Assembly (NCBI RefSeq): GCF_001938565.1
Contig: NZ_MSYM01000007.1
Span: 124,001 to 188,000, forward strand
DNA from: Rhodoferax antarcticus ANT.BR
GTDB taxonomy: Bacteria; Pseudomonadota; Gammaproteobacteria; Burkholderiales; Burkholderiaceae_C
DNA length: 64,000 bases
Direction of reading: 5' to 3'
Positions 46,056-55,151 of this stretch are shown here, in pieces. The notes under the pieces were generated by a model. The model saw only the letters and a list, made by a program, of their open reading frames with translations, was not told the DNA's origin and did not search any database. The position numbers were made by a program, and so were the translations under genes. Positions within the stretch are counted from its first letter, which is position 1, and each line of letters begins with the position of its first letter.

Positions 46056-47381
46056 TCACGTGATGGGCTTGTCGCTGCGGTTGCGCCCCCTGCCCTCCTC
46101 GACCTTCTTGCGAAGGAAAGCGGGCATTGCAGATTCGGTTTCGTCCTGGCTATACGGGGTCTCGCTCTTTGTCGACAGACGGCTCGACATGCGCATGGCT
46201 GAAAACCGCACCTCCTTGGACATCATTTGCGGGTCCTGCTCGGCCAGGGTGCGCAGGCGCTGGAGTTTGTCGCGCAACCAGGGGTGTTGGGCAAAGCGTT
46301 TTTCGAGCTCGCTCATCATGGCGCGCGCGGCCCCGATGTCACCGCGCTGCACGAGTTCACGCAGCGCCTGGCTGGCCTGGGCAAACTCGACTTCCTGCAG
46401 CCGGTTTTGCACGGCATCGTCCGCTGACAATGCAGCATGGTCGGCCTGTGCCACCGCGGGCAGGCGCAGCATGGCGGCATGCGCGGTGACGGATTGGCCG
46501 TCCATGGCGGTCGCCTGCAGGGTCGCCGCCAACAAGTCTCGCGTGTCACCGAGCGCGCTTGGGCTGATGTGCAGCCGCAGCATCAGCCAAGATTCGGCGC
46601 CCCAAGCCAGGTCACTGAGGCGGTAGGCGCCGTTCGGGGTTTGCTGCACCATCCCGACAGGCTCGATGATCACCCCGGGTGCCGGCATGAGCTTGATCTC
46701 AAGCTTCTGCAGGCACAGCGCCTGCAGAAGCTGCAATTCCTCATCAAAGCTGTCAAAGAGGTCGTCGGCGGTCTGCCCGTAATACTGCTGGCCGCCACCG
46801 GCTCGGGCCATGGCGATCATCAGGTCTTCATTGAAACCCCGACCCAGGCCAACGGTGGTGGTGCTCACGCCGCGCGCGAGTAGTTCACGGCAATGCCGCT
46901 CGATCTCCGTCACCTCGCACAAGCCATGATTGGCCTGGCCGTCGGAGAGCAGAATCACGCGCGAGATCGTCGTGTCAACGCCGCCTTCGAGCTGCCGGGC
47001 ACCGGCCTGCCATCCAGCAAAAAGATCCGTTGAGCCGCCACTCTCAATATGGGCGAGCGCCTGGCGAACCGCATCGACGGACTTCACCGGGCTCAGGGGC
47101 ACGAGAACGTTGACCTTGTCGTCGTACACCACGACCGACATCTGATCGGCTGGCGTCATGCAGTTCGCAATGTGCGTCACACAGCGCAGCGCTTCGGCAA
47201 GGGGTTGACCGCCCATGCTGCCGGAGCGATCAACCACGAGCGCGAGTCGTTTTGAGCTCACCTGAGCCTGGGTGCCGGCGGGCTGATCGGGCGCCTGGAC
47301 GCGAACGAGGACTTCAAGGATGCCGCCCTGGGCGGAGACGGCTGGTTTGCGCGGGGACAACAGAATGGTGGGCTCGGTCAT
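46056..47381 (-). CDS. VWA-domain protein with intact MIDAS site
   Basis: The 441-residue protein has a von Willebrand factor A domain with full metal-ion-dependent adhesion site: DRSGS (51-55), T118 in GGSTDLF, D147 in LLSDGQ. A beta-rich region and a helical C-terminus follow (LVQRGDIGAARAMMSELEKR). There is no signal peptide, so it is cytoplasmic. Cytoplasmic VWA proteins act as scaffolds in TerY-type and other conflict or stress systems. It is divergent from the ERCC4-EEP pair, separated by 211 bases. Confidence 0.85.
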   Translation of the reverse strand: MTEPTILLSPRKPAVSAQGGILEVLVRVQAPDQPAGTQAQVSSKRLALVVDRSGSMGGQPLAEALRCVTHIANCMTPADQMSVVVYDDKVNVLVPLSPVKSVDAVRQALAHIESGGSTDLFAGWQAGARQLEGGVDTTISRVILLSDGQANHGLCEVTEIERHCRELLARGVSTTTVGLGRGFNEDLMIAMARAGGGQQYYGQTADDLFDSFDEELQLLQALCLQKLEIKLMPAPGVIIEPVGMVQQTPNGAYRLSDLAWGAESWLMLRLHISPSALGDTRDLLAATLQATAMDGQSVTAHAAMLRLPAVAQADHAALSADDAVQNRLQEVEFAQASQALRELVQRGDIGAARAMMSELEKRFAQHPWLRDKLQRLRTLAEQDPQMMSKEVRFSAMRMSSRLSTKSETPYSQDETESAMPAFLRKKVEEGRGRNRSDKPIT

Positions 47382-47592
47382 GGCTTTTCCTTGTGGCGGG
47401 TTGAAGATTCGGTGACTTGCGGCCAGCGCAAATTACCTTGATGGCAGTAGTCTGGGCTCAGCGAGGTCCATGGCGTGGCCCCCTGGAACTGTTCAGAAAC
47501 CCAGCGAATTTGCGGTCTTTCGGAGTTTTCCAGGGTCATGGGGTGAGCCTGGGCATTCGTAAAATATGAACCCAACTCCAGGAGGCTCCCAC

Positions 47593-48207
47593 GTGGATCC
47601 AGACACGGTCACAGACGTCACAGACGGGTCAGAGATGCCGCCGAGCCCCGTGAGTCCACCCAACGGACGCCTGCTTGTCAGGCGGGGCGGGCACAGCATC
47701 ACGCGCCAGATTCCAAAGCCCATCGTTCTGGTTGATTCACGCGAACAGATGCCATTCGATTTCACGCGTTTTTCCAACTGGATCGGCGGCGAAAGATGCC
47801 AGGCCTTGAAGGTCGGGGACTACAGCGTTGAGGGCATGGAAGAGATCCTCATACTCGAGCGCAAGTCCTTGACCGACTTGATCACGACGCTGATGCAGTA
47901 CCGGCCGCGGTTTTTTCAGGCGTGCGAGAAAATGACCCAATACCGCTGGCGAGCCCTGTTGGTGGAGGCGAGTTACGAGGACATTAAGTCAGTCTATGGG
48001 GAGGAACTCAATACCAAGGCGCACCCCAATGCGGTTTCCGGCACCCTCGACGCGCTGGAGGCCAGGTTCGGCATTCCAGTGATCTATACCTCCCGGCATC
48101 GCTCCCTGGCCGCGGAGAAGGCCGCGAGCTGGCTCTCCAAGCACTTCACCTACTGGCATCTGGAGCAAGCCGGCCTGGGGCGCGTATTGATAGAGGGTGA
48201 TTTATGA
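47593..48207 (+). CDS. ERCC4 (XPF-type) nuclease domain protein
   Basis: I start at GTG 47593 because AGGAGG lies seven bases before it; an upstream in-frame ATG at 47566 has no ribosome site. The 204-residue protein has the XPF nuclease core: VDSREQ (47-52), GDYS (75-78), ERKS (89-92). These hold the catalytic Asp, Glu and Lys. No helix-hairpin-helix is seen, so a partner would supply DNA binding. The N-terminus repeats GTCACAGAC, encoding TVTDVTD. The EEP nuclease gene follows after 51 bases. It likely cuts branched or flapped DNA. Confidence 0.85.
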   Translation: MDPDTVTDVTDGSEMPPSPVSPPNGRLLVRRGGHSITRQIPKPIVLVDSREQMPFDFTRFSNWIGGERCQALKVGDYSVEGMEEILILERKSLTDLITTLMQYRPRFFQACEKMTQYRWRALLVEASYEDIKSVYGEELNTKAHPNAVSGTLDALEARFGIPVIYTSRHRSLAAEKAASWLSKHFTYWHLEQAGLGRVLIEGDL

Positions 48208-48258
48208 TGTGGCATCAGCTCTGGCGCCGGGCATCAACCTAACTTTGAAAATGAAATT

Positions 48259-48963
48259 ATGAGACTTGTGACCTGGAATTGCTGCCGCGGGTCGTTTGAA
48301 ACGAAGGCCCCTTTGCTCGATCACCTTCAAGCAGACATTGCGGTGTTTCAGGAGATTGCAAAACCAGTGGCAGAGGCCCCCAATGTGCTCTGGTTTGGTG
48401 AGAATCCAAAGATAGGTATGGCGGTTCAAGCAAGGCCGCCCTACCAGGTCAAGCCATTTGCCAAAATCGAGAACGTTCCCAATTACGTGATCCCCGTTGC
48501 TGTGACTGGCCCCGTCAGCTTTCTCTTGTTCGCGGTTTGGACGACCAACGATAAGGATTTTCCGTACGTGAGGGCGCTTTCCAAGGCTATCGACACATAC
48601 TCAGCGGTTTTGGATTGCGCTGAGTCGGTTGTTTTCATGGGGGACTTCAATTCCAACGCTCTCTGGGATCATCTTCACCCGGCAGATTTGAATCACACTT
48701 CGATGGTCGAGCGCCTGGCCAGTCGCTCACTCGTCAGTGCCTATCATCACGTGAGACAAGTCGAGCATGGCCGGGAAGTTGAGAGGACGTTCTATCTGCA
48801 TCGGAACAAGGACAAATCGCACCATATTGACTACTGCTTTGTCCCGGAATCCTGGGCTGACGAAATTAAGGAAGTCCAAGTTGGCAGCTATGAAGAATTG
48901 AGCAATGCCAGCGACCATCGACCACTGCTCGTTGAGCTGAACCTCCCAAAGGCCATGCTTTGA
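48259..48963 (+). CDS. Endonuclease/exonuclease/phosphatase (EEP) family protein
   Basis: The 234-residue protein has the EEP catalytic set: N7 in VTWNC, E32 in VFQE, D129 and N131 in GDFNSN, D219-H220 in ASDHRP. This metal-dependent fold includes exonuclease III-like nucleases and phosphodiesterases. It follows the ERCC4 gene in the same direction. Substrate is unknown; a nuclease or cyclic-nucleotide phosphodiesterase role would fit. Confidence 0.85.
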   Translation: MRLVTWNCCRGSFETKAPLLDHLQADIAVFQEIAKPVAEAPNVLWFGENPKIGMAVQARPPYQVKPFAKIENVPNYVIPVAVTGPVSFLLFAVWTTNDKDFPYVRALSKAIDTYSAVLDCAESVVFMGDFNSNALWDHLHPADLNHTSMVERLASRSLVSAYHHVRQVEHGREVERTFYLHRNKDKSHHIDYCFVPESWADEIKEVQVGSYEELSNASDHRPLLVELNLPKAML

Positions 48964-49042
48964 AAGGTGGCTCGTGACTTTACATTTTCCCGATAGTTGT
49001 CTCATCGATTTTCAGCGTCGCATGAATTCTTCCAACAAGAGT

Positions 49043-49348
49043 TTATTCAACTGAAACCTTCGCTGGCGATGGGCCATGAGTCACCATGGAGTGACCATCG
49101 TCAAACAGCAAAGTACGCTCCGGCCAGCGCAGGGCTGCCAGCTTGAAATCAACTCCCAGGGGTTTGCCGGCTTTGCGTTCAGTTTTGCCGCTCATGACGG
49201 AGCTGAAATCGGAGCCGGGGCTGATGAGCTCATGGGTTTCGGTCAGGACCCAAATGTCGGCGTTGACGGCTTTGAGCTGCTGGCGAATGGGTTCAGCACG
49301 ACGCTCTGACGGCCCGATGCGCTTCAGATTCCAGTTGGCGATTTTCAT
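49043..49348 (-). pseudogene. Shortened EEP-family gene
   Basis: ATG 49348 starts MKIANWNLKRIGPSERRAEP, then ADIWVLTETHELISPG, a clear EEP N-terminus with N6 and the catalytic Glu. After about 80 residues the sequence ends (SMVTHGPSPAKVSVE) without the GDFN or SDH motifs, so the catalytic site is incomplete. It lies downstream of the HDAC-like gene on the same strand. Confidence 0.6.
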
Positions 49349-49462
49349 TGACTCTCCCAAAATATTTTATTTACAGAATTGCCCGAGCCCAGTGAGCGCT
49401 CGTACATCCTCTTCTATTTTCACGCAGGATACCGTCTTGACCAGGACACGCGAAACGGCAGT

Positions 49463-50365
49463 TCATGAGACTGCGCCATCGGCAACGCAGGTTCTGGCGC
49501 CCTCTGCAATCTTGATGCACGCGAGCATCGTGTTGCGGTGCAGTGCCAAAACCGGATCAATGCCGCCCTTGGCATCGCGCTGGTATCCCCCTGCGAGGTT
49601 CCACACCAGGGGCACGCCGTGTTTTGCACAGCCCGCAAAAACCAGTTCATCACGCATGATCATCTGCTGCGTCGTCAGCAGGCCGCCGAGCGGGTCGTTG
49701 ACATGGATGTCGGCTCCTGCCTGATACAGCACGAGGTCGTAACGCTTGTCCCGCAACTCGGCGTTACTCGAGAGATCGGCACACTGCAGAGCCTGGGCCG
49801 CCGTGCGATAGGGTTTGCCGGCCGTGATGTGGTCCACATAGTCGATGCCGAGCCTCTCGATGATGTCGTCAGTGCCGTCGCCATAGTGCTGATCCATGTC
49901 CACGATCAGAATTCTCCTGGCCAGGCCCAGGGTGTGCACATGGATGCTTGTGGCCATCAATCCATTGAAGGTGCAAAAGCCGTGGGCATCGGCGTGCCCC
50001 GCATGGTGGAACCCGCTCGTGGGCGATACGGCCACATTGAAGCCGGCCGCCTTGTTCGAGAGCACATGCAGGGCAGCGGCCATCATCGAGCCCGTGGTGT
50101 AGCGAAGCGAGGCCGCGATCCCCGGGCTCCTGGTGCCGAAACCATTGGCCCGCTCGCACGACAAGACGCCGTCGACATAGGCTTGGCCATGGGCCGCATA
50201 GAGCATCTCGTTCGTGGCCGGCTCGAAAGACCTGAGGTCGAGATGAGGCGAGATCGCGGCGCTGGAGGTCCAGTCCGACATCACCAGCGCGGGCTTGCCC
50301 GCGGACGGGCTGACCCGGACGGCGTCATCGCACGATTGCTCGGGGCGGTAGAAGACTGGAATCAT
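49463..50365 (-). CDS. Histone-deacetylase-family protein
   Basis: The 300-residue protein has the arginase/deacetylase fold motifs: SGFHHAG with catalytic His120-His121, VDMDQHYGDG with zinc ligands D158 and H160, and QAGADIH with D219. It should be a zinc deacetylase acting on acetylated amines or small molecules; the bacterial family has many substrates. GAGAGGA precedes the ATG. It is second in a minus-strand operon after the TY-Chap-like gene. Confidence 0.88.
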   Translation of the reverse strand: MIPVFYRPEQSCDDAVRVSPSAGKPALVMSDWTSSAAISPHLDLRSFEPATNEMLYAAHGQAYVDGVLSCERANGFGTRSPGIAASLRYTTGSMMAAALHVLSNKAAGFNVAVSPTSGFHHAGHADAHGFCTFNGLMATSIHVHTLGLARRILIVDMDQHYGDGTDDIIERLGIDYVDHITAGKPYRTAAQALQCADLSSNAELRDKRYDLVLYQAGADIHVNDPLGGLLTTQQMIMRDELVFAGCAKHGVPLVWNLAGGYQRDAKGGIDPVLALHRNTMLACIKIAEGARTCVADGAVS

Positions 50366-50422
50366 GGGTGGTGTCCTCTCGATGCGTTATGGGGGTCGTG
50401 TGTTTCTCGGGGTCTTGATCTG

Positions 50423-51376
50423 TCAATGCCGCAATGAACTTGCAGCGGGCATGACAAACGTCGTCTCTCCTCCGAATTCAGCTTGCAGCAGGCGGTCCAT
50501 GCCGTCGACGATGGAGCAAAAATGCACCAGCGCGTGGGCCACATGGGCGGCCACAAACGGAGCGGCGCAGGTGTCGGCCAGGGCGAAGATGGCGTCGCCT
50601 CGAAAGACAAAATGAACCATGGGCTGCCGGGCATTGATGTCATTGAGCCGGGACACGATCGCGCCGTTGTCCTCGACGTCATGCAGGATGCGCGAGTAAA
50701 AGCGCACGAACGGGGAATCGCCGAGCAGGCGCACCCACGTCAGCGCGCTGCCGTGACGGATCCCGATGTCACGATCTTCGTCGTAGTCTAGATCGCTCAC
50801 ACCGGTGCATTCTTTGAGCGTGGCAAGCAGATGCTGCGCAAGATCTTCCTGACTGTCCGGATTTGGTGCGCGCTGTGCGAGCTTCAGGCCGAGTTCAGGC
50901 AGCGCAAGCGAGCGCCCTTCGCTCTCGAACGCTTCGTACTGCAGGGAGTTGGGGTACGGCACCCGCAGGATCTGCGCGAAGGTGCGCACCGTGAGTTGCG
51001 CGACTGCTCCGAACGCCACGGGGCTAGCGAACTCCACAAAGAAGTTCGGCGATCCATCGGGGTCGTTCTCGGGCGTGGACTCTTCGGGGTCGCCCGTCGG
51101 GTCCTGCCAGCCCGCATCAATGAGCGTTGCCACCTGGCGCTTGTTGAGCTGCTCGGGCTTGGGCAGGTAGCTGTTGCTCGTCGTCTCAACGCGCATTCCA
51201 AATGAGCCTTGAGCGGCGAACTGCACGAACCGGTTGGAGCCCTTGACCGACACGATGAGGTACTGGTCCTCCTCAAGTCTGGCCAGTACGCCCGTGAGCT
51301 TGTCGGCAAAGGGCGGCCAGGCCACAGAGAGACGGTTTGCAGCGTTGGGTTTGTCGATCGAAAGTTTCTTTGTCAT
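50423..51376 (-). CDS. Tandem TY-Chap/YbjN-like protein
   Basis: ATG 51376 is preceded by AAGGAGG. The 317-residue protein appears to have two chaperone-like modules: EEDQYLIVSVKGSNRFVQFA with ETTSNSYLPKPEQL, and IRHGSALTWVRLLGDSPFVR with LNDINARQPMVHFVFRGDAI. These resemble the type III chaperone/YbjN (TY-Chap) superfamily, found as accessory proteins in Ter-type and other conflict loci. Assignment is by pattern only. It heads the operon with the HDAC-like gene and faces the BrxR-like regulator. Confidence 0.6.
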   Translation of the reverse strand: MTKKLSIDKPNAANRLSVAWPPFADKLTGVLARLEEDQYLIVSVKGSNRFVQFAAQGSFGMRVETTSNSYLPKPEQLNKRQVATLIDAGWQDPTGDPEESTPENDPDGSPNFFVEFASPVAFGAVAQLTVRTFAQILRVPYPNSLQYEAFESEGRSLALPELGLKLAQRAPNPDSQEDLAQHLLATLKECTGVSDLDYDEDRDIGIRHGSALTWVRLLGDSPFVRFYSRILHDVEDNGAIVSRLNDINARQPMVHFVFRGDAIFALADTCAAPFVAAHVAHALVHFCSIVDGMDRLLQAEFGGETTFVMPAASSLRH

Positions 51377-51498
51377 CACACCTCCTTTTGTATCGTTCAG
51401 GCCCTTGATATCGGCGGCGGCTCAAGGTGAGAGCTACTTTTATAAGTGCGCTGGAACCAGGCGCCGCTGCAACTCTGGGGCCGAAGAGTCCCTCTATA

Positions 51499-51543
51499 TG
51501 ATCATTTAGATGATGTTAATGTACTTGATCTATTTGATGATGT
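51499..51543. promoter_or_regulatory. Paired direct-repeat operator between divergent genes
   Basis: TGATCATTTAGATGATGT (51499-51516) and TGATCTATTTGATGATGT (51526-51543) match at 15 of 18 positions, 27 bases apart. They lie between the TY-Chap-like operon and the WYL gene. GATGATG is shared with the large palindrome at 55538. Confidence 0.6.
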
Positions 51544-51597
51544 CAATAGCGCATAATGGATTACTTCGTATAATTTTGAAAAGCAAAGGAATGCCCC

Positions 51598-52497
51598 ATG
51601 GAAATACGCTCAATTGAAGACATGAACCAGGCCCAGCGCGAGCGGCTGGCGTTTATCGAATTCCGGCTGTGGTTTCTCGGGGACGTGGGTCGCCCCGACC
51701 TCATGGACCGCTTCGGCATTGCGCCGGCCGTGGCCACGCGCGATCTGGCAGCCTATCGAGAGGTCGCCCCCCAGAACATAGACTTTGACGGCAGCCGCAA
51801 GGTCTATGTGCCAGCGGCTGGCTTCAAGGCCATTTTTGAGCACGAAACGGACCGCGTGTTGTCAGCCCTGTCGCGCGGCTTTGGCGAAGGCCTTGGCAAG
51901 TCCTCCTCGGGGTTCTTGCCTTGCGAGTTCCCGCTGCGCCTTAATCAGCCGCCCCTGGCGGCGCTGGCCACGATTACGCGGGCCATCCACCAGCGCCGTG
52001 CGGTGCGCCTGGTCTACCACTCCCTCAACACAGGAGTCTCCAAGCGCGAAGTGGTGCCGTTTGCGCTCGTCGACAGCGGCCTGCGCTGGCATGTGCGCGT
52101 CTTTGACCGCAAGTCGCAGGAATTCCGTGACATGGTGATCACGCGCATGGAGAGGCCCGTCATGCTAGACGACGGCGACATCGCAGCGCACGAGCAACTT
52201 GATCAGGATATCCAGTGGACACGCATCGTCGAGCTCGAACTCGTCCCTCATCCGGCGCAGCCGCGCCCGGAGATCGTGGCGCGCGACTTCGGCATGAAAG
52301 GTGGGCGTCTCGTGCTCAACGTGCGTGCAGCCATTGCAGGCTATGTGCTGCAACAGTGGAGTGTGGACTGCAGCCCGGACCACAGCCTGGAGCCGACGCG
52401 GTATCGCTTGAGGCTCAAGGATTCCCTGGTGCTCTATGGCGTGGAGAATTCGGTCCTGGCGCCTGGCTACCAGGCACCTTCAAAGATCAAGTCGTGA
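51598..52497 (+). CDS. BrxR/CapW-like winged-helix WYL regulator
   Basis: The 299-residue protein begins RERLAFIEFRLWFLGDVGRP, DLMDRFGIAPAVATRDLAAY and NIDFDGSRKVYVP, the N-terminal pattern of BrxR/CapW regulators. A WYL domain (RAVRLVYHSLNTGVSKREVV, then WHVRVFDRKSQEFRDMVITR) and a WCX tail follow. This family represses phage-defence operons such as BREX and CBASS until triggered. It is embedded among its presumed targets: the TY-Chap/HDAC operon upstream and the macro-like operon, whose last gene ends one base from its stop. Confidence 0.88.
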   Translation: MEIRSIEDMNQAQRERLAFIEFRLWFLGDVGRPDLMDRFGIAPAVATRDLAAYREVAPQNIDFDGSRKVYVPAAGFKAIFEHETDRVLSALSRGFGEGLGKSSSGFLPCEFPLRLNQPPLAALATITRAIHQRRAVRLVYHSLNTGVSKREVVPFALVDSGLRWHVRVFDRKSQEFRDMVITRMERPVMLDDGDIAAHEQLDQDIQWTRIVELELVPHPAQPRPEIVARDFGMKGGRLVLNVRAAIAGYVLQQWSVDCSPDHSLEPTRYRLRLKDSLVLYGVENSVLAPGYQAPSKIKS

Positions 52498-52498
52498 T

Positions 52499-53518
52499 TC
52501 ATCCAAAGTCCTTCGCCATTTGCACAATCTCGCGCGATGGAGTGCCGTAGCTCACGAGTTTCACATCGAGGTCATACCCCCGAGCCATTTCGAGTGCTCG
52601 GCGCATTGCCGCATGAATCCAGTCATCATTGTTGCCAAAGGCGCCCCCGCCCAGGCGCGTGAGCAGCACGACGTTGGAGGCGCCTCGCTCGGAGTTGAGC
52701 ACTGCCGCCCAGAGCGTGGCTTCATACGCCGCCAGCAGAATCAGCGTGGCAAACGATTTCCAGTGCTCTGCAGCAGCGACAGTGCGCCCATAGGCAACGG
52801 GCAGCGCCGAGCAGAAGACCTGCGAAACCAGTTGTCCGGGCGCTCCAGGGGCATCGGTGACCTCCACATCGCTGTGCACACCGATGCGCAACAGGCCACA
52901 GAGCGCATCACGCTTCTCCTGCCTGAGCGAGCCCAGATGCGCTGTGATCGCGTCGAGCCCGGCGCGGGTGCACATCGCGTAGCCGTTCTCCATGCGCCAC
53001 AGATTTTCAAGCGGCTGCCCCAGGGCCTCACCGAGCGCGTGGCCGATATCCGCGAGTCCATCGAGCTGACGGTCCTGGGTCTGGCCCAAGGCATTGCCCA
53101 CGGGCGCAAAGTAGTTGCGGTAGATCGTCGCGGCTCCTGCGGCAATCGCGCAGGCCGGACCCTGAGTGGCATCGTGCTCATAACGCGTGACGCCGTGCTC
53201 CGGCGTCACGGAGGGTCCGACCATCTCGAGCAGGTTGAACTGTGAAGCGACCTGAAACAGCGCACCGGCGTTTTCGGGCAGGCTGTGCATCGCGCGCACG
53301 TCACCGCTGACCACACTGACCCTGAGCCGCCCCGGCGAGTTCTCTGCGGATTTCACGCGCTCGCGCAGGCTGTCAAGCGAGACGAGTTCGAGTTCTCCAA
53401 TGCCGTAGCTGCTGGCGTTGACCAGCGAATGGAGCTCGCGGCCCTCGACCTTAAGCTTGCTGCGGGTGTCGTCGTAGCCGGTTTCGCGAAATCCTGTGAG
53501 GCGTTCAAACCAATTCAT
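52499..53518 (-). CDS. Macro-domain-like protein
   Basis: The 339-residue protein carries RVSVVSGDVRAMHSLPENAG, ALFQVASQFNLLEMVGPSVT, QGPACAIAAGAATIYRNYF and LTRLGGGAFGNNDDWIHAAM. Gly-rich loops of the last type, and the GDV/Gln-Gly-Pro layout, suggest an ADP-ribose-binding macro fold, though not a classical one. It would bind or hydrolyse ADP-ribose or a nucleotide derivative. AGGAGG precedes the ATG. It ends the four-gene operon with two phosphatases. Moderate confidence in the fold. Confidence 0.6.
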   Translation of the reverse strand: MNWFERLTGFRETGYDDTRSKLKVEGRELHSLVNASSYGIGELELVSLDSLRERVKSAENSPGRLRVSVVSGDVRAMHSLPENAGALFQVASQFNLLEMVGPSVTPEHGVTRYEHDATQGPACAIAAGAATIYRNYFAPVGNALGQTQDRQLDGLADIGHALGEALGQPLENLWRMENGYAMCTRAGLDAITAHLGSLRQEKRDALCGLLRIGVHSDVEVTDAPGAPGQLVSQVFCSALPVAYGRTVAAAEHWKSFATLILLAAYEATLWAAVLNSERGASNVVLLTRLGGGAFGNNDDWIHAAMRRALEMARGYDLDVKLVSYGTPSREIVQMAKDFG

Positions 53519-53538
53519 CTCTTTCCTCCTGCTTTTTT

Positions 53539-54165
53539 TCAGACTTCGCCGCGCGGCAGGTTCAGGACATAGGCCCGCTGCTGTGCGGTCTCGATCGCCC
53601 CGGGGCGCGCCCGGCGCACGCGCTCAATGGCCTGGGTTGGCGGTACGCCGAGTTCGACGAGCAGGCGCGCCGCCACGGTGCCCGCGCGCCCGAGCCCGCC
53701 GCGACAGTGCACGAGCACCCGGGCGCCCGCGCGAAGAATTTCGAGCAATTGCGGCCCGCTCGTGAGCCAGGCCGCCTCAAACCTCGCGTCGGGCGGGCGC
53801 ACATCGACGATCGGCATGTGATACCACGCGATGGCGCGTGCCTGGACCTGACTCCCGAGTTCAGTCACCCGGAGCATCTCGAATTCATGGTCTTCGATGA
53901 GCGTGACCACGGCGGCGGGGCGCCACTGCGCGATGACATCAAGATCGGCGCCAAGATCGCGCTGCCAGCGCGCCCCGCCCAGACTCTCGCCGCACTTTCC
54001 CGGGCAGAACGTGATTCCGATGAGGCCCCCGGCCTGGCCCGCAGGCACCTCGTTGATGCGCAGCGGGTCACTGGCACTGGTTCTGACGCGTGGGCTCACC
54101 CGATGACCGCTGGCGGTCGGGGGCTGCATGTCGGCTTGCTTATTTTCAGGCTCAAGAGACTTCAT
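53539..54165 (-). CDS. Dual-specificity / tyrosine phosphatase-like protein
   Basis: The 208-residue protein has the P-loop HCRGGLGRAGT with Cys154 and Arg160 and a likely general acid D121 in PIVDVRPPD. It resembles CDKN3-like dual-specificity phosphatases. It starts five bases after the metallophosphatase stop, so translation is coupled. Substrate could be phosphoprotein, RNA 5' ends or a sugar-phosphate; the neighbouring macro-like and PPP-type genes favour a nucleotide or ADP-ribose phosphate. Confidence 0.85.
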   Translation of the reverse strand: MKSLEPENKQADMQPPTASGHRVSPRVRTSASDPLRINEVPAGQAGGLIGITFCPGKCGESLGGARWQRDLGADLDVIAQWRPAAVVTLIEDHEFEMLRVTELGSQVQARAIAWYHMPIVDVRPPDARFEAAWLTSGPQLLEILRAGARVLVHCRGGLGRAGTVAARLLVELGVPPTQAIERVRRARPGAIETAQQRAYVLNLPRGEV

Positions 54166-54170
54166 CGCGT

Positions 54171-55139
54171 TCAGGCTCCAATCCAGTGAAACTTGCGCTG
54201 CTCGAGCAGCGGCTCTCCATCCCAGCGGTAGGCGACGAGCTTGCCGCCCTTGCCAATGCTGTAGTCCACGCAGGCGACCTTGTCCGAAAGCAGCGCCGGC
54301 GTGCCACTGCCCCAGTAATGCCCCACGATGACCGGTGTTCCCCCATCGTGGCCGATGCGGTTGTGCTCGGGAATGGGGTCATGGGGCAACTCAGTGCGCG
54401 CCTCGTCATTGATCATGGCGGCCTTGCGATAAGTCACTGCGTGCGGGTCCCACCAGCGCGTGCGCACACGCTTGCGTGTATGCCCGTCCTTGTCCACGAA
54501 GAAATGGGAGCCGGGCAGCGGGACTTCGACGCCCTTCGTGAGGGCTTCGACCGCCTTGAAGATCGATGGCGTGGGCGTGTCTTTCTCTGCCTCATCGGCG
54601 GGTTCGCGGCTCGCTTCGATCATGAGCTCGGCAGTGAGACGTCTGTCCTGAAGTCCCTGGGTTTCGAGGTAAGCCATGAAGCCGGCATGCCAGCAGGCAT
54701 GGACCACGCGAATGCCGTCGAGTTCAAGCCAGAGCGGCAGCGTCAGGAACCAGTCGATGATTTCCTTGTGCGCGGGCGTGCCGTTGACCTCCTCGAGGAA
54801 CGCCTTGTGCTGGGCGTAGTTCTTGGCGCCGTACTCCTTGGAGTGGTGCGGCCTCAAGTATTCACCGCTTTGGTCGGGGTCGGGCAGGAACCAGGCGATT
54901 GCGTTGAATTCGTGGTTGCCCATGACGGCCTGCGCACTGCCCTCTTGCACCATGCGCCGCACGATGTCCACGGTTTCGATCTGCCTGGGGCCCCTGTCGA
55001 TGAAGTCGCCCACGAACACGGCCTGGCGCTGCGGATGGCGCCAGGCGCGACCCTTACCCTCTGTGTAACCCATGCTCAGAAGCAGCGCCTTGAGCGCATC
55101 GGCATGGCCGTGAATGTCGCCAATAATGTCGTATCTCAT
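54171..55139 (-). CDS. PPP-type metallophosphoesterase
   Basis: The 322-residue protein has the complete calcineurin-like set: GDIHGH (D8, H10), GDFIDRG (D45), GNHEF (N75, H76), a later His in VVHACWH and GHYWGS. It resembles bis(5'-nucleosyl)-tetraphosphatase or PrpE-like enzymes. AAGGGAGAG precedes the ATG. It is cotranscribed with the dual-specificity phosphatase and the macro-like protein. Confidence 0.88.
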   Translation of the reverse strand: MRYDIIGDIHGHADALKALLLSMGYTEGKGRAWRHPQRQAVFVGDFIDRGPRQIETVDIVRRMVQEGSAQAVMGNHEFNAIAWFLPDPDQSGEYLRPHHSKEYGAKNYAQHKAFLEEVNGTPAHKEIIDWFLTLPLWLELDGIRVVHACWHAGFMAYLETQGLQDRRLTAELMIEASREPADEAEKDTPTPSIFKAVEALTKGVEVPLPGSHFFVDKDGHTRKRVRTRWWDPHAVTYRKAAMINDEARTELPHDPIPEHNRIGHDGGTPVIVGHYWGSGTPALLSDKVACVDYSIGKGGKLVAYRWDGEPLLEQRKFHWIGA

Positions 55140-55151
55140 GCGGCTCTCCCT

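Noticed and set aside
49043-49360. Functional second EEP nuclease
   Set aside because: The N-terminal motifs are there but GDFN and SDH motifs are missing, so I call it a remnant.
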